Counted from the first letter of the stretch, positions 31,979 through 44,246 are shown. The stretch: 64,000 nt of DNA from Nannochloropsis salina CCMP1776 (GCA_004565275.1 SDOX01000122.1:193124-257123), one strand, 5' to 3'. The notes: a model not told the origin generated them from the sequence alone. Translations and numbers: made by a program.

Positions 31979-33502
31979 ATGAAAGCTGGAGATCTCAGTC
32001 CATATACCATATCTTACGATATGTACCGTCTCTATACTTCGTGCAGTATTCGTATGACGACATCTTTGCTGTGGGATCAGCTTCAGGATCTGGCAGCCGA
32101 CGAAAATGTGTTGTCTTCCCAACTTCTACATGTGAGCGAGGCGCAACGTGCAGCAGAGGACGAGGGTGAAGCTGCCTTTCAGGCCTATCTTCATCAAAAT
32201 GGCTCCCAGATTTTAAATGAAGAAAATCCTCTTCACAAGCTAGCTCGGGCTTTGATGGAAAAGGTGCAAGGCATAGAGACGACGCGCAACAGCTCGGCAA
32301 GGGCGACGGATACTGATATGGATCATAGCACGACCGAGTCACCTTCAAACCACACCAGCCCTGTTCTCAAGTTCTTGTCAACTCGCGGATATCCTTACTC
32401 TATAGACAGTGCCGAAGATATTCTGTTGTTTTTGGCCGGTGAACTACAGGCAGCGAGCACCTTAGCTGCCCGTGCTCGTTCATGCGAAGGGACAGGCGGG
32501 ACGAATGCTACCACTCCTGTGTGCGACACGCACGTACAGCCCCCCCTTTCCTCCCTGGCAGAGTCGGCCACGAAGAATGAGGAGATCCATGCCATTCAAC
32601 GCCTCCTCACAAAAGCCTTGGACAAGTTGCAAGACACGTCCTCGCTCTCGACCTCGACCCCCCCCCTCTCTCTTCCACTTTCATCACTGCTTTGCGCGTT
32701 GGAGAAAGCCGTCGACGTCCGTCTTGCCGCCCTTCCGCCCAAATTCCTTTCGCAGGATGAGCTTCTGGTCTCTGGAGTGCCGGAAAAGGGGAAGGAGGAG
32801 GAGGGAGGCCAGTGCCCACAGAATGCAGGCGCCATGGACGAGGGAGGAAGCTGCGAGTGCCCAAGAAAGAGCGAAGTACAGCTGACACCCTCTCAACGCC
32901 AGATGCTGGAAGACATCGACGCCCACCTCCGCAACGATTTTGGCCTGCGGCGGCAGATGGTCTTGAAACGGCTGGACGTGAGCTTGCGGTCGTTTTTGTG
33001 GACCGAGAGGGTGGCGGAGGGCGGCTCAGTGCTGGTCAAGCGGGTGGAGGCAGCGAGACAGGGACTGAGGGAGGAAGTGGGGGATGAAATTGGCGTGGAT
33101 GCGGCCTTGCGGGCGGGGAAGGGCGTGATGTACCAGCAGGCGTGCAAGATCACGCAGGAGAGGGGGAGGGGTTGGGGTCAAAGTACGGTGAAACGGCTAG
33201 TGATCGGATCGGTGCCTGATAGGGGGGGAAGGGTGGATGCCCTCCGGCCGAGCCAGATGGGAGAAGGGAGGGGAGGAGGGAGGGGGGAGCAAGGGGCGGG
33301 GAGTGGCGGAACAGGAAAAAGCGAGGAAGCGCAGCCTCGGGGAGCGGGGGAGGGGGCGGAGGGGGAGGGGGGGGGGGGAGGGGGGAAAGGGGAGGGGGAG
33401 GGGGAGGAGGTGGTGGTACGGGGGGCGGGAAAGAGGGGGGAAAGAGGGGAAGACGGGGAAGAGGGAGAGGGGGAGGAAGAGGAGGAGGCCGGGTATAGAT
33501 AA
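31979..33502 (+). CDS. FAM98-family protein
   Basis: A single 507-residue frame. FAM98 proteins are partners of the RTCB tRNA-ligase/DDX1 complex and shuttle between nucleus and cytosol in animals. Residues about 125-160 (VLKFLSTRGYPYSIDSAEDILLFLAGEL) match the N-terminal helical domain. The diagnostic core is LRNDFGLRRQMVLKRLDVSL (about 320-340), then a helix ending in VKRLVIGSVPDRGGRVDALRP (about 400-420), where VPDRGGR is near-invariant in the family. The C-terminus is a long Gly/Glu/Arg-rich tail, as in animal FAM98A/B. The start at 31979 is the first ATG; an in-frame ATG at MTTSLLW could equally serve. Confidence 0.82.
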   Translation: MKAGDLSPYTISYDMYRLYTSCSIRMTTSLLWDQLQDLAADENVLSSQLLHVSEAQRAAEDEGEAAFQAYLHQNGSQILNEENPLHKLARALMEKVQGIETTRNSSARATDTDMDHSTTESPSNHTSPVLKFLSTRGYPYSIDSAEDILLFLAGELQAASTLAARARSCEGTGGTNATTPVCDTHVQPPLSSLAESATKNEEIHAIQRLLTKALDKLQDTSSLSTSTPPLSLPLSSLLCALEKAVDVRLAALPPKFLSQDELLVSGVPEKGKEEEGGQCPQNAGAMDEGGSCECPRKSEVQLTPSQRQMLEDIDAHLRNDFGLRRQMVLKRLDVSLRSFLWTERVAEGGSVLVKRVEAARQGLREEVGDEIGVDAALRAGKGVMYQQACKITQERGRGWGQSTVKRLVIGSVPDRGGRVDALRPSQMGEGRGGGRGEQGAGSGGTGKSEEAQPRGAGEGAEGEGGGGGGKGEGEGEEVVVRGAGKRGERGEDGEEGEGEEEEEAGYR

Positions 33503-33620
33503 TGAGATAAACCTGAGGGCTCTCTTTGCTAAAGCCACCGTTCCTTTTCTTTTTTCTCTTTTTTGGAGGGAGAATGTGCCTCTTTCATGTCCTCCGTGCC
33601 CCCAACTCCTTGCAATGTGC

Positions 33621-34922
33621 TCACACCTCTGTCGATCGATCTTCCTCCTTTCCAATCTCCTTTCCCGCACCATCTTTTCCCCCCGTATCCACCTCCCCTT
33701 CCACCGCACTCAACTCATGCAGCAGCAGCATCCCGCCCTCCCCTTCGCCTCCCTTTCTTCCTTCCCGCCTCCACCTCAAGTCCTTCTCGGCCGCTTCCTT
33801 GTCTTCCTCAGAGAGGTTATCGACGATGTACTGGAACCGTGAGTCTGTCAGTCCCAAAAACCCGGCCATGTTTTCTCCAATGTAATCGACACCTTGGAGA
33901 CATCGATCTCCGGCCCATGCTGCGCGTTGCAGCAAGGTGGCCAGGGTGAGTGCCGACGGCCGTCCTTGCTGCGATCGCGGCTGGTTTTGTATATCTTTTT
34001 GCCCGTGATGCGTAGGGAGGGGAGGAGACGAGCGGTGGTGCTGGCTTTTTGCTGGTAAGGGTTCGACCGAGAGAGGGACGGAAGAACCATGGGGAGTAGG
34101 GTGGTACGCCTCTTCTTGTGTCAGGTCCACTTCCCACAAATCGTTCGAGACCGGAGGAGAAGGGGCATCCATCTCATGTAACAAACGGATCTCTGCATAT
34201 TGTGTGGGAAAGGCAAAGGCAAAAAATAGCGTTGTATTAGTACCAAGTAGTCATAGCATTTGGAAAAGGCCTCTGCGCCTGCCCTGTCGCTGATCAGCAT
34301 GACGCTCAAGGAGCAATAGTGCCCAAACACGACTATTGACCGTGACATCATGCCTGCACTGCCACAAGAAATGTTTCCGTTCACGGAGAGAAGGAAAGGC
34401 TTAGATTACAAGATTACATTAGGGCAACGCTGTCGTGTCTTGGTGTAAAAGGCCTGGGGTGGCAATTTTTGGGACGGCGTTGTCCTCACCGCTCATTCCT
34501 CGGGAAAGTCAACTTCACATGGACCATGGTTATAGCCCCCTTCAAGCCAATCAAAATCTCGAAGAACCCCGTACGGAGGCTGTCGACGAAGACGGTGCTT
34601 GAAGTCTATAGCATTGATGCACCGGGGTGCCCTGTTGCTTTCTATACATGGTTTTGGTGAAGTGAAAGCACGGAACACCTGTTGTCGTATTGAAAGATAC
34701 CTACACGTACCACTCACTTCCCTCTGGAATTTTCGGTCTCAACGCACACATTCGCACAGACAAGCCGCCCTTGGGCACACCTGCAGGTTGATAGGGCAAA
34801 AAACCCAGGCTGAGGACGGAGGAGACCATGCGGCGGCCACGGCAAGGAGCGAGCAGGGAGGACCTTTCTGTACGGGGGGAGCAACGCCAGTCCTCGCCCT
34901 CCTTCTTTTCTTCCTCGTCCAT
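33621..34922 (-). CDS. FAM177-like protein
   Basis: Two exons on the minus strand: 34922-34718 and 34192-33621, joined in phase, about 258 residues. Exon 2 holds a segment near residues 160-205 reading WAGDRCLQGVDYIGENMAGF then LGLTDSRFQYIVDN, which parallels the FAM177 core (aromatic helix, DxLGE..A..LGI, KYQYAIDE). The C-terminus is charged. FAM177 proteins are small and poorly characterised. Exon 1 contributes an acidic/basic N-terminus and is the less certain part; a start at the methionine before DAPSPP in exon 2 (34172) is an alternative. The gene is head-to-head with Cpn60, about 295 bases apart. Confidence 0.5.
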
Positions 34923-35216
34923 CTCTGTCCTTACCTTCCTCCTTCTAGGCACCAGTGGAGCTTTGGCATTGCCAATTGGAATGCATCCTGGTCATGTTGC
35001 CTCCTGCAGACAAACCTACGCCTTTCATTTCGTTAAGCCCATGACGGGTATATCTGAAGGTGGGTGCTGTCGAGTTGTTCCCTCTGCACATAGAGGGTAC
35101 CTGCGATTCCTTCGTGAATAAAACCATTGCACACGTAGTAGCAACCATTCCATGCATCGCATCTCAAAAGCATATTTCGCTCTTCCACACCTCTGGTTCC
35201 ACCCTTTTCTGCAGCC

Positions 35217-38200
35217 ATGTCCGCCCACGTATCCCCCGCCCGCCGTGCGCGGGGACAGGTGACTGCACTGGCAAAAGTCACACCCAAACTCATCTACTAC
35301 CGGGACGAAACGGCTCAAAAACTAATTGCCGGGATCAATGCCGTGGCCGACGTGGTGAAATCCACCCTGGGCCCCCGGGGCCGCAACGTGGTCCTGATGC
35401 GCGACGTCGGCTACCCGGAGGTGATCAACGATGGCGTCACAATCGCCCGCGACATCAATCTGCCCGATCCGGCCATGCACGTGGGGGCAAAGTTGATCAA
35501 AGCCGTGGCCAGCAAGAGCGACAGCATTGCAGGCGACGGTACCACCACCTCGACGCTCATGACCCAAGTCTTGATCAACAAGGTGCATGTCCTTCCTATT
35601 CCCTCCCTCCCTTCCTCCCTCCCTCCCTCCCTCCCTTCCTCCCTCCCTCCCTCCCTCCCCCTCCTCTCGTCTCTCGAACACTCTCCTTCCTCCTTTTTCG
35701 ATTAATGTGATGTTATCCATTGTGAATGGTTTCTACGTGTGTACGGCCATGAATCCCATCCGAAAAGCTGCTCTTTCCTCTACCTAAGCACCCTCGCTCC
35801 CTCCCTCCCTCGCTCCCTCCCTCCATCTCCCTCTCTTCCTCCCTTCTTCGCATCCAGGGCTACAAAATGATCATGGCAGGGGCCAATGCCATCGGCATCT
35901 GGCGAGGGATGAAGAAAGCCAGCGAGTTCCTCTTGCTAAAGATCAAGCAGTTGGCGCGGCCCATAAGCAGCTCGGAAGATATCCATCACATTGGTGAGGA
36001 CGGCGGCTGTTGGGCGGGAAGGGAAGGGGCGCGACTGTAAAGTCTTTGATGGAGGTAGCAGTCCTCTATCATGATTTAGGGGTGGTCGTGAGGAAGAACG
36101 GATGGTGGTATATTGTGCGTACGCATCGGTTCGTCGGCATCGACACGATTCCATGGCAGGAGCAAGCGGGGTGTTTCTCCTCCTATCTTCTCTCATTTGA
36201 CCCTGCCATTCCTCCGGTTTCGTCGCACTCTCAGCGAATATTGCCAGCGGTTCCGCCGTTATGGGTGCCATCATCGCCAAGGGATTCGAGCGCGTGGGAA
36301 CGAACGGGCAGGTACGTGTTTCCTGCGGGGTGTCCACCAGTATTTCATACGTCTGAAAAATTTCAAATATTTGAATTGCGTTTGTTTGCTTGGATCGATC
36401 GGATAGGTTGTGAGGCCTCTAGACGTTTCTACCAGCAGTTCTTGATCTTTTCGTACAAGCCGGGCTAGAGTCAGGGGTGGGGTTAGGGGTAAGGTTCGGG
36501 TGGGGGATTATGTACATGCACTCAGAGGGAGGGAGAGTATGTGAAAGGGAATTTATTACTCGTTATCAATCTTTGCGACAAACTCCGGGTAGTATCGCAA
36601 TCAACACGCACCTCCGTTTCCCACGGACATGTCGCCCACCCTCCCCCCGAACGGCAGTCATGCCCTCCATCCCCATGGGGACTCGAGGCGGGGGAGGCGA
36701 CACACTCGCACCCATGGCCCTAACAATCACCCCGTCCCATAAACTAATTTTCCTTCCGCACGTGTTTCTGGTCCCTAGGTGGTGATTGAGGAGTCTCCCA
36801 CCATGTTGGACGAGATCGACTTCACGGAAGGGATGAATTACGAGAACGGGTTTGTGGACTCCGGCTTTGTGACGGATACAGGTAGGGAGGGAGAGCGAGA
36901 AAGAGGACGGGAGGGAAGGCGAAGGAGCCAATGCCCGTGTAGTCTTCATCCGACAAGCCAAACGTTTCTCACAGGCCGAAATTGCGCGGAGCTGGAGAAA
37001 CCCTTCGTACTGGTCACCAACCACGTCATCAGCAATTTACGGGAGATGGTCACCCTCCTGGAGACCTTCGCCAATTCCGAACGGCAGCTGCTGATCATCG
37101 CGGAGGACATCAAAGGGGAGGCACGGGAGGCATTGGTCATGAACAAGGAGCGCGGGTCTCTGAAGGTGGCGGCCATGAAAGGGCCTGGCTTCGGTGGTAC
37201 GTCCCCCCCTCCCGCCCTCCCTCCCTCCCTCCCTCCCTCCCTCCCGCCTTCCTCCTGTTTTCCCATTTCTTGCCCTCCCTCTTGTTTATCGACCTGCGGT
37301 ATCACCGGTACAAATCAAGCCTTCGTGTCTCCTTTCCTGTTATTAAACCCCTCCCCGCGCTTTGTCCACGCCTTGGCGCCGACTTGCGTGGAATGGCTTC
37401 CCCTCCTCTCTTGCAAAGCCTCTTTTGCTAGGCCTTCCCTTCCCTCTGCATTTCTTGTCAAGTCCAGATAACATATCCCTCCCTCCCTCTCTTCGCCCCT
37501 CCCTCCCTTTCTCCCCCAGTGTTCCGTCAAGACTACTACACCGACATTGCCATCGCCACGGGCGCCACTTTCGTGGCAAAAGAGACGGGACTGGGCCTCG
37601 AGAAAGTGACCATGGAGATGCTGGGTCAGGCGGCGAAAGCCATCCTACGGTGCGGGCTCCCTCACTTCCTCCCTCCCTCCCTCCCTCCCCCCCTCTCTCC
37701 TTCCCTTCCTCTCTTCTTTACTCCTTCATCACGAGCCGTGTTCCTCTGCAACCTTTTCATTTCATATCTGCATTCGTGAGAAGGCGCCTTCCGTCTTCGA
37801 ACCCTTTTTGTTAATCCTCCCTCCTCCACGATTCTTTCCCTGCCCTGTGTGTATGGTTGTATGACACGCTTCAGCAACTCCGAGTCCTGACGGCCGTCCC
37901 TCCCTTTCTCCATCCTTCCCTCCCTCGCCCTAGACAAGAAACCGCCACCATCCTCTTGACAGGCAAGCAAAGCGACGACATCAACGCGCGCATTGCTTCC
38001 ATCCGCGACTCGATGACAGACATGGACTCGGCATTCGACAAAGAAAAAGCTGAGGAACGGATCGCTTCCTTGGCGGGGGGAGTGGCGCGCATTCGGGTCG
38101 GGGCTGCCACGGAGGTGGAGTTGAAGGACAAGAAACTTCGGTATGCCCTCTTTATTTTCGCCTCCTCCCTCCCACCCACCCGCTCCCTTTCCTCCCTGTC

Positions 38201-38833
38201 TGATCCCCTTTCAAACTCCGTAAGGCCGTTGTTTTGCCCCAAATCGGCGATCGATCTTACTCCCGTCTCTTTGCCAGCACTCTCACACAAATGGTGTCTC
38301 TTATTTAACCCCCTCCCCCTCCATTTCTTCTTTGCGTCCCCTGTGGTGTGTGACACAGGTATGAGGATGCGGTCAACTCGGTCAAGAACGCACTTAAATA
38401 CGGGGTCTTGCCGGGGGGAGGGACCACTTTCCTTTACCTTAAGCGGTATCGGGACGAAGTGGTGGAAGAGATGAAGAGGGAAGGGTTGGATGATGAGATA
38501 TTCGGTGCGGACATTTTGTTCGAAGCCCTCTCGGAGCCGATGCGGCAGATTGCGGAGAACGCGGGGAAACACGGGAACTTCGTGGTCTCTAAGTGCTTGG
38601 ACAAAGAATTTGGTTGGGGGTTCAACGCCGCGAGCCTCACCTACGAGAATCTGTTGACGGCCGGAGTCCTGGATGCGGCAACCGTGACAGAAAACAGCCT
38701 GGCCAACTCAGTGAGCATTGCCAGCTTGGTATTGACGAGCGGGGGCATGGTGGTGGAGGACGAGGAAGGGATGCGGCAGTTGGAAAAGGAGCAGGCCATG
38801 GACTATGCCAGGGCGGCGGGAGGGATGATGTGA
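35217..38833 (+). CDS. Cpn60/GroEL chaperonin, divergent plastid-type
   Basis: Eight exons with consistent phases: 35217-35582, 35858-35993, 36235-36311, 36779-36881, 36975-37196, 37520-37649, 37934-38140 and 38359-38833; 571 residues. Group I chaperonin landmarks are [22 protein letters not shown], the ATP site GDGTTTSTL (about 105-113), [44 protein letters not shown] followed by YEDAVNS (catalytic Asp region), GGGTT and a GGMM C-terminus. KDKKLR and RQIAENAG are closer to plastid/cyanobacterial than mitochondrial Cpn60. The apical-domain entry, normally a GMxxDRGYxSPYF-like block, is altered to [13 protein letters not shown]. There is no signal peptide in the first exon, but a good acceptor lies just before the ATG, so an upstream targeting exon is possible. 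Confidence 0.85.
35600..35660 (+). repeat. (CCCT)n intronic microsatellite
   Basis: C/T tetranucleotide run in intron 1 of the Cpn60 gene. Similar tracts lie in its introns 5, 6 and 7, on the coding strand. Confidence 0.9.
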
Positions 38834-40448
38834 AGGGGGGAAGGAGAAGGGAGGAGGAAGAGGTATGGATGGCAGGTGGACAAAAAGGCAAGGGACGGCG
38901 GGGGAGGTGGAAATCAGAGAGAGTCGGAGGGGGACGGGGCATGGCCGCGGAGCAATGAGTATGTCTGACATGATGCTTGTTGGATGGTAGGCGGTATGGG
39001 GGACATGTGCATTGAGGGGCCGGGGGAGGGGGGGCCCAATGGCGTGGGGGCAAAAACTAAAAGAATGATATCCGCACACATGTTTCTCTTTGCCATATCT
39101 TGCTCTCTACTCTACTACGGTCCGCATATGTTCTCCTTTAAGCTTAAAGCAAACGAAACGTAATGTCATCGTTCGAGAAGCGGAAAATGCCTCCAAGCAC
39201 ACAGGCAGCGTACAGGGAGCGAAATAGGCATCTGCTGTACAACACATGACCACACATTACCATCTGCGTAGGTGATCAGCTTCTTTTTTCGTCATTTTAA
39301 ATCGTTTCAGCGTGTAGTCAAAGATGTGATTTCCGTGCGCATCGCGTGCTTGTAATGACGCCATGTCATACAGGCCGTATATTCGATAGTTATACTCAGT
39401 AGCCCCCCGGAAACATGGTCTTAGTGTAGTAGCAATTGTAATACTGGTGAATTTAAAATTTGTCAACCCGCGACGTTTACAGGCGTGTGTGCGTCCACAT
39501 TAAACTTCCCGGCTAGCGCACATAGCGGATAAGTCCCAAATCGAAAGACAGAGATAAAGTTGTCACATGCCTGAATATTTCCTGTCCGACAGATGCCTTC
39601 GCCAACTTGAAGGTCTGCATGACAAGATGAGCATGAAGAAGAATAATTGCCTTGCCACAAAACATATGCGGCACAATATCTGGCCAACGGCCTGAAAGCG
39701 TCATTTTCAATACCGGAGTAGATATAGTCTTGGGTAATACGTAAAAAGATCTGTTTGGCATTTAGGCTACACGTTATGAAATCCTCGGTGTTTTTCCATC
39801 TGCCGGCCCCCATAAAAATGAGGGCCAGAGATGACCATGCCTTGCTTGTTATTTCCAAATAGTAGCAGTTTACTATAATTTATCGGATAAAACATGCGTT
39901 GAAACCCGCCGAAAGCCAACAAAGATCGGTTGAAGGCGGTACCACGTCGAAAGTGGTACGAGGTGTCGTGCGGTGATTCTGCAATTTTTTCGGTTTCCCA
40001 CTTTGGGCTCTTCCAGTCTCGTCACCGCCTTAAGTCCACATGTCAAGCTTTTCCTCGTGTAGTTTGGTGGCTTTGAATTGAAAGTGGGCTCGAAAAGCCT
40101 GGGCAGTTTATGTCACGATGGACGGCTCCGTCAGACCGTGAGACTCCGGCTTCGCCCAAACGGCTTGTGTTGTGGGCGTAAGGAATCATAAATTCCGGTG
40201 TTGTCTCAAAAAATCCTCCAAGAACCTTGGGTCACGGGGAGGAATATCACTTTCACATATCATACGATCGTCCCACGTGTCTGAGTTTTTGGAATTCAGG
40301 ACTACGAGTGTCTCTTGAAAGTGAGCGTCGCTGGTCTCGATTGGATGGATGGATCATTTCCTTCTCTGCCATGCCTTCGGTGGCTTCGACTGGTACAGGT
40401 ACACCCACGATTTCGTAATTTCATTGTGATTTCTGAACCTACAGGAGC
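38834..40448. other. intergenic, AT-rich island with doubtful minus-strand frames
   Basis: About 1.6 kb between Cpn60 and the kinase gene. The middle is clearly AT-richer than the surrounding genes and contains the doubtful minus-strand frames listed separately. Confidence 0.45.
39257..39813 (-). pseudogene. possible broken or short gene in AT-rich island
   Basis: Two minus-strand frames follow one another. The first (ATG at 39813, stop at 39463) is cysteine-rich (RYCAAYVLW, SSSCSSCHADL). The second (39466-39257) begins in a different frame at the overlapping TTGA and ends in a basic helix (TLKRFKMTKKEADHLRRW). Base composition is unlike nearby genes. It may be a decayed gene, a gene with a tiny intron, or chance. 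No family is recognised. Confidence 0.2.
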
Positions 40449-42802
40449 ATGGAGGTGGTAGACTTTCCATCGCCACTCATTCAACGAGTGGAGTGGGAAA
40501 GACACCTAATCTGCGGCTTGGAAGGGCACAAATTTTACGGCAATGTGTTGGTCTCAAAACCGGGGTCAAGCAATCCACAGAGAGGGCCGGTATACACAGC
40601 CGCTCCAGATTATGGGGAAAAGATAAGATCCCACGGATTGTCAACCGTATCACCAAAAGCTGGACGGATTTATCTGCTGCATCGTGTCCTCGTCCATGAT
40701 AAACCTCATGTGGTAACTATGCTGGCCTCCGAACTCCGAGAGACCATTTCACCAGGCATCACTATCCATACCGAAGGACCCTTTTATGCCGTAAAGGTGA
40801 GGATTATGCGACATCACCGGGCTTTTGCTATGCATTATGCCTGTGTGCGTGGGAACTGAACAAAATTGCCAACTTGAGGGGAAGACGGGGGTAGTGTGGT
40901 GATGTGATGCATAAAGTCCGAGAGGGGTGAAGAGGGGTCGGGGGGAATCCTTGAACTGTGAGGAAGCCCGACGAACATGATATCAGCTGCTCAGCATGGG
41001 TATGGTAGAGCAAAGAGGTTGTTCTGCGAGGGCTGACTAGGGTGGACCATGGCGGGGCAACAGTGTGTCCGGGTGGCCTGGAAAATGTCCGGGAAAAACT
41101 CCGCGGAAGTATATTCCCTGGACGCACGCATACAGGGGGCAACCGGAGAGACTCCCACAACACAGACAGATAGGGGTGGAGGATAGTCGTGTGGGAAACG
41201 AAAGGAAGTCCCAGTCCTGCGTTCGTGGGACACGGAACGGCCCGGTGAAATCCTCAGCAGGGATGATATCCGAGCTAGAGCACCATGCGAGCTTTAGTGC
41301 CCGAGAGTTTCGAAACAGGCGTCAATGATGAGATATTCTCTAAGCTTTTAATATTTTCCCTTTTCGGCGCAGGGAGTTCCTTCGTCTTCCTGTCGCTCTC
41401 CACCCTCACCTTCCTTCCTTTCCATGCCACTGGGTGCCCTTCCTCCCTTCCTCCCTCCCTCCCTCCCTCCCTCCCTCTCTCCCTCCATTCAGATCATCCG
41501 CCTCGACTACCTTCACAGCGACCCTGACGAGAAGCCTTTCAACGAAGTCGCTGCCCTCCAGCTCTTGGAAACGCTCGAACCCAGCATCGGGCCCTGCCCT
41601 GCTTCCCTCCCTCGGGCCCACGGCGCCTTCAGGGATGACCACCACCTCTACCTCTTCACTCCCTACGGCCCGGGAGGCGACCTCCTGACTTACATCTCTC
41701 AGCGACCCGGGGGCAAGGCTCGGCGGTTGGGGGAGGGCAAAGCCTGCCGTTTCTTTTTGGACATCGTGGCCGCCTTGGACTACCTGAAGGCGGCCGCGAT
41801 CGTCCACCGAGACCTGTCCCTGGAGAACCTGGTGCTGACGTTGGGGGAGGAGATGACGGCCTGGGAAGCGGAGGAGGAGGAGGAAGAAGAAGCGGCCTTG
41901 TGGGGGGAAGTGGAAGAGGGAGGGGAAGGAGGGAGACAGGACGCAGACGGGGGCGTGCGGGGAGGCCGGGCCAATATCCACGACCAACGCGTCCTCCTCC
42001 CTTCCCCCCACCCCGACGTGCTCCTCGGCGAGAATGCTCGGCTCCCTCACATGCCTCACCTCCTGCACGCCCTGGGTTACGGTCCGGCGCCGCCTCCCGT
42101 CCCTCCGGGTACCCTAGGCGATGTCACGGATGTGCACGTGGCGGGGCACCTCCGCGCTTCGACGGTGACGGACCGGGAGGCCATGCACGAATTTTTGCGC
42201 CAGCCACCCCCTGGACCCGAAGCACACCATTACCGGCATTTGTACTACCACACCCTTCAGGACGCCCTCCCCCCGTCCTCCTTCCCCGCCTCGCCTTCCC
42301 CCCCCCGCCCCGTCCCTCGCCCACCGCCCCCAAACCGCCCCCTCCCCGCCGGCACTGGCGCTGCGTGCTCATCGATTTCGGGATGGCTGTCCGACTGCCG
42401 GAAAGCAAAAGCGGGAAAACAATCGTGCTCACCCAGCAACGCTGTCGGGGAAAACTGGGTTACGTCTCCCCAGAGTCCTACTACGAGCAGCCCATCAACG
42501 GACAATCCACAGACGTATGGTCTCTGGGAGTCATTCTACACATATTCCTGACCGGGCACCCTCTCTACCGTTACCCATGGGATCCGGCCTTCAAAGTATT
42601 GGCGGCGGGGGAAGCTCGGCAAGTGCTTGCGCATTATCGGGAGGAAATGAAGCTCCGCTTGCCTGAAACGGCGGAGGACTTGATTTGTGCGATGTTGCAT
42701 CCCGATCCTAAAAAAAGGCCGACTCTGTCGGAGTTGCGCGGGGCACCGTGGGTCAGGGAGCTCCAGGAGAGGACGCGACGGGCGAGGGAAGGGAGGGATT
42801 AA
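40449..42802 (+). CDS. protein kinase with long insert before DFG
   Basis: Two exons, 40449-40796 and 41493-42802. Exon 1 ends at the ATP-anchoring lysine in FYAVK (about K116). Exon 2 starts IIRLDYL and supplies the alpha-C glutamate (FNEVAALQLL), catalytic loop IVHRDLSLENLVL (about 218-230; Ser replaces the usual Lys after HRDL), DFGMAV, GYVSPESYY, DVWSLGVILHIFLTGHPLY and a C-lobe ending DPKKRPTL. HRDLSLEN-type loops are familiar in stramenopile and protist kinases. An insert of about 185 residues, acidic then Pro-rich, separates HRD from DFG. The frame changes in that Pro-rich segment, near a nine-C run (42298-42306), and total coding length is off by one. The P-loop is degenerate (GLEGHKFYGNV). 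Substrate unknown. Confidence 0.72.
42298..42350 (+). other. frame break in C-rich linker of the kinase gene
   Basis: The frame carrying HRDLSLEN and the frame carrying DFG meet here, among several C runs, the longest nine bases. No convincing donor-acceptor pair is visible, so a homopolymer indel is favoured. Confidence 0.55.
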
Positions 42803-44246
42803 ACGGAATGGGAGGAAAAGTTCGTGGAAGGGGGGAAGGAATAGGCAAGGAACGGGAGGCAGCGAAAGGGAAGGAAAGGAGTAAAGAGAAGGAAAGAGAA
42901 AATAATGTATAAAGGATGGCTGGCTTAGATAGGTAGGCAGATGTGGGTATTGTCCTAGGTAGGTAAATTATCGATATTCACCAGGGACATGTCGTGTCAG
43001 GGTTTCACAACAGTGTCGAGAACTTGGAGTTTCAGAAGAGTAGGATCAAAGTCTTGATGTATCAGATAAATAGCGGCTCGACGGGAACGGGAACATTCGC
43101 GCAGAAGACATAAAAAGCTTTCTCGACAGGGAAGGAATCGAGATGTCATCTACACCTTTGCGAGGCCTTGCCCTGCGAACAGGGGTGGCTGCCGTATTCG
43201 TGGTAAAATCATTCCATAAACGTGCGGCTAAAAAGTGGGAAAATATTCGGTAATTTTAAATAAGTCTGAGCGAGAGGGAAACCGGGAGGGTGATGGATCT
43301 CCGACAAAGCACGATGAAGGCCAGGAGAGCATGAGAGTTGTGGGGCAATTTTGCCTTAGTCGTGGACAACAAACACATAGGTACACATTTTGAGATATTT
43401 CTGCTTGCAAGGTGCTGAAAGTCGAAGTTCAGGGCGGAAGTCAGGACTGGAAGGCCCGAACGCTTATGAAAATGATAAAATAATAAATGTTATACCTTTG
43501 AGTACCAAGTTCCTCTTTTCGTTCTAGAGATGGAAAGGATTCCTCGGCCAAACGTATAATGCCCCACGCAGGCACTAGGGAACGACTGAGGCAGCACACA
43601 GCCATGCTTTGCACGGCCTTCCCCTGGGTATCCATTTCCTGTTCAAGTGAGGGACGGTGCCGCTCTTTCCCTCTTCCGAGGTCAACTTCCTCCCAAATCC
43701 ACCGCCCATGTATGGCCGGAGCTGTCGTCTTGCAGGTGATCCCCCGTCAGAGAACATCCACCACAATCCAAGCACAGCGCGGCTTCATTCGCGGCCTTCC
43801 TGCGGCTTGTCTAATGGCCTTCCCTCGTCCAAGTCCCGCCAACGCCTGTATTGCCATACTCTTAAATCTCTGAAATCACCCACCGAGAGAGTTCAATGAG
43901 GGTAATTGGCCAAGACAGCTTATGCTGTGACAAGGTCAAGAGAAGCAGACGCGCGACAAAAGAATTCCCCATGCAGGTTGACGCGTGGATGTGACACGTG
44001 CAACCAAGAGCAAGGCGCGTGCCAGACACAGTCAGGCACTCCGACCTTTGTACACTTCTTCTTTGTCACATTTCAGTTGTCATGCCCCGTACCTGACGTT
44101 CTTTGCACGCCCCCTGCCCGCCCACCGAGTCACTCTCTCCCCACACCGCCAAGCGGAGCCATCTTCTCCGCTTGTCTCGGCCATGCATATCCCCGCGACC
44201 ATTTTTCTCATTCTGGTATCCCCGCCCTCGTCACGCAGGTCCACCG
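42803..44246. other. tail-to-tail intergenic, no gene seen
   Basis: About 1.4 kb between the kinase and the transporter 3' ends. Only short frames; no RNA gene recognised. Confidence 0.45.
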
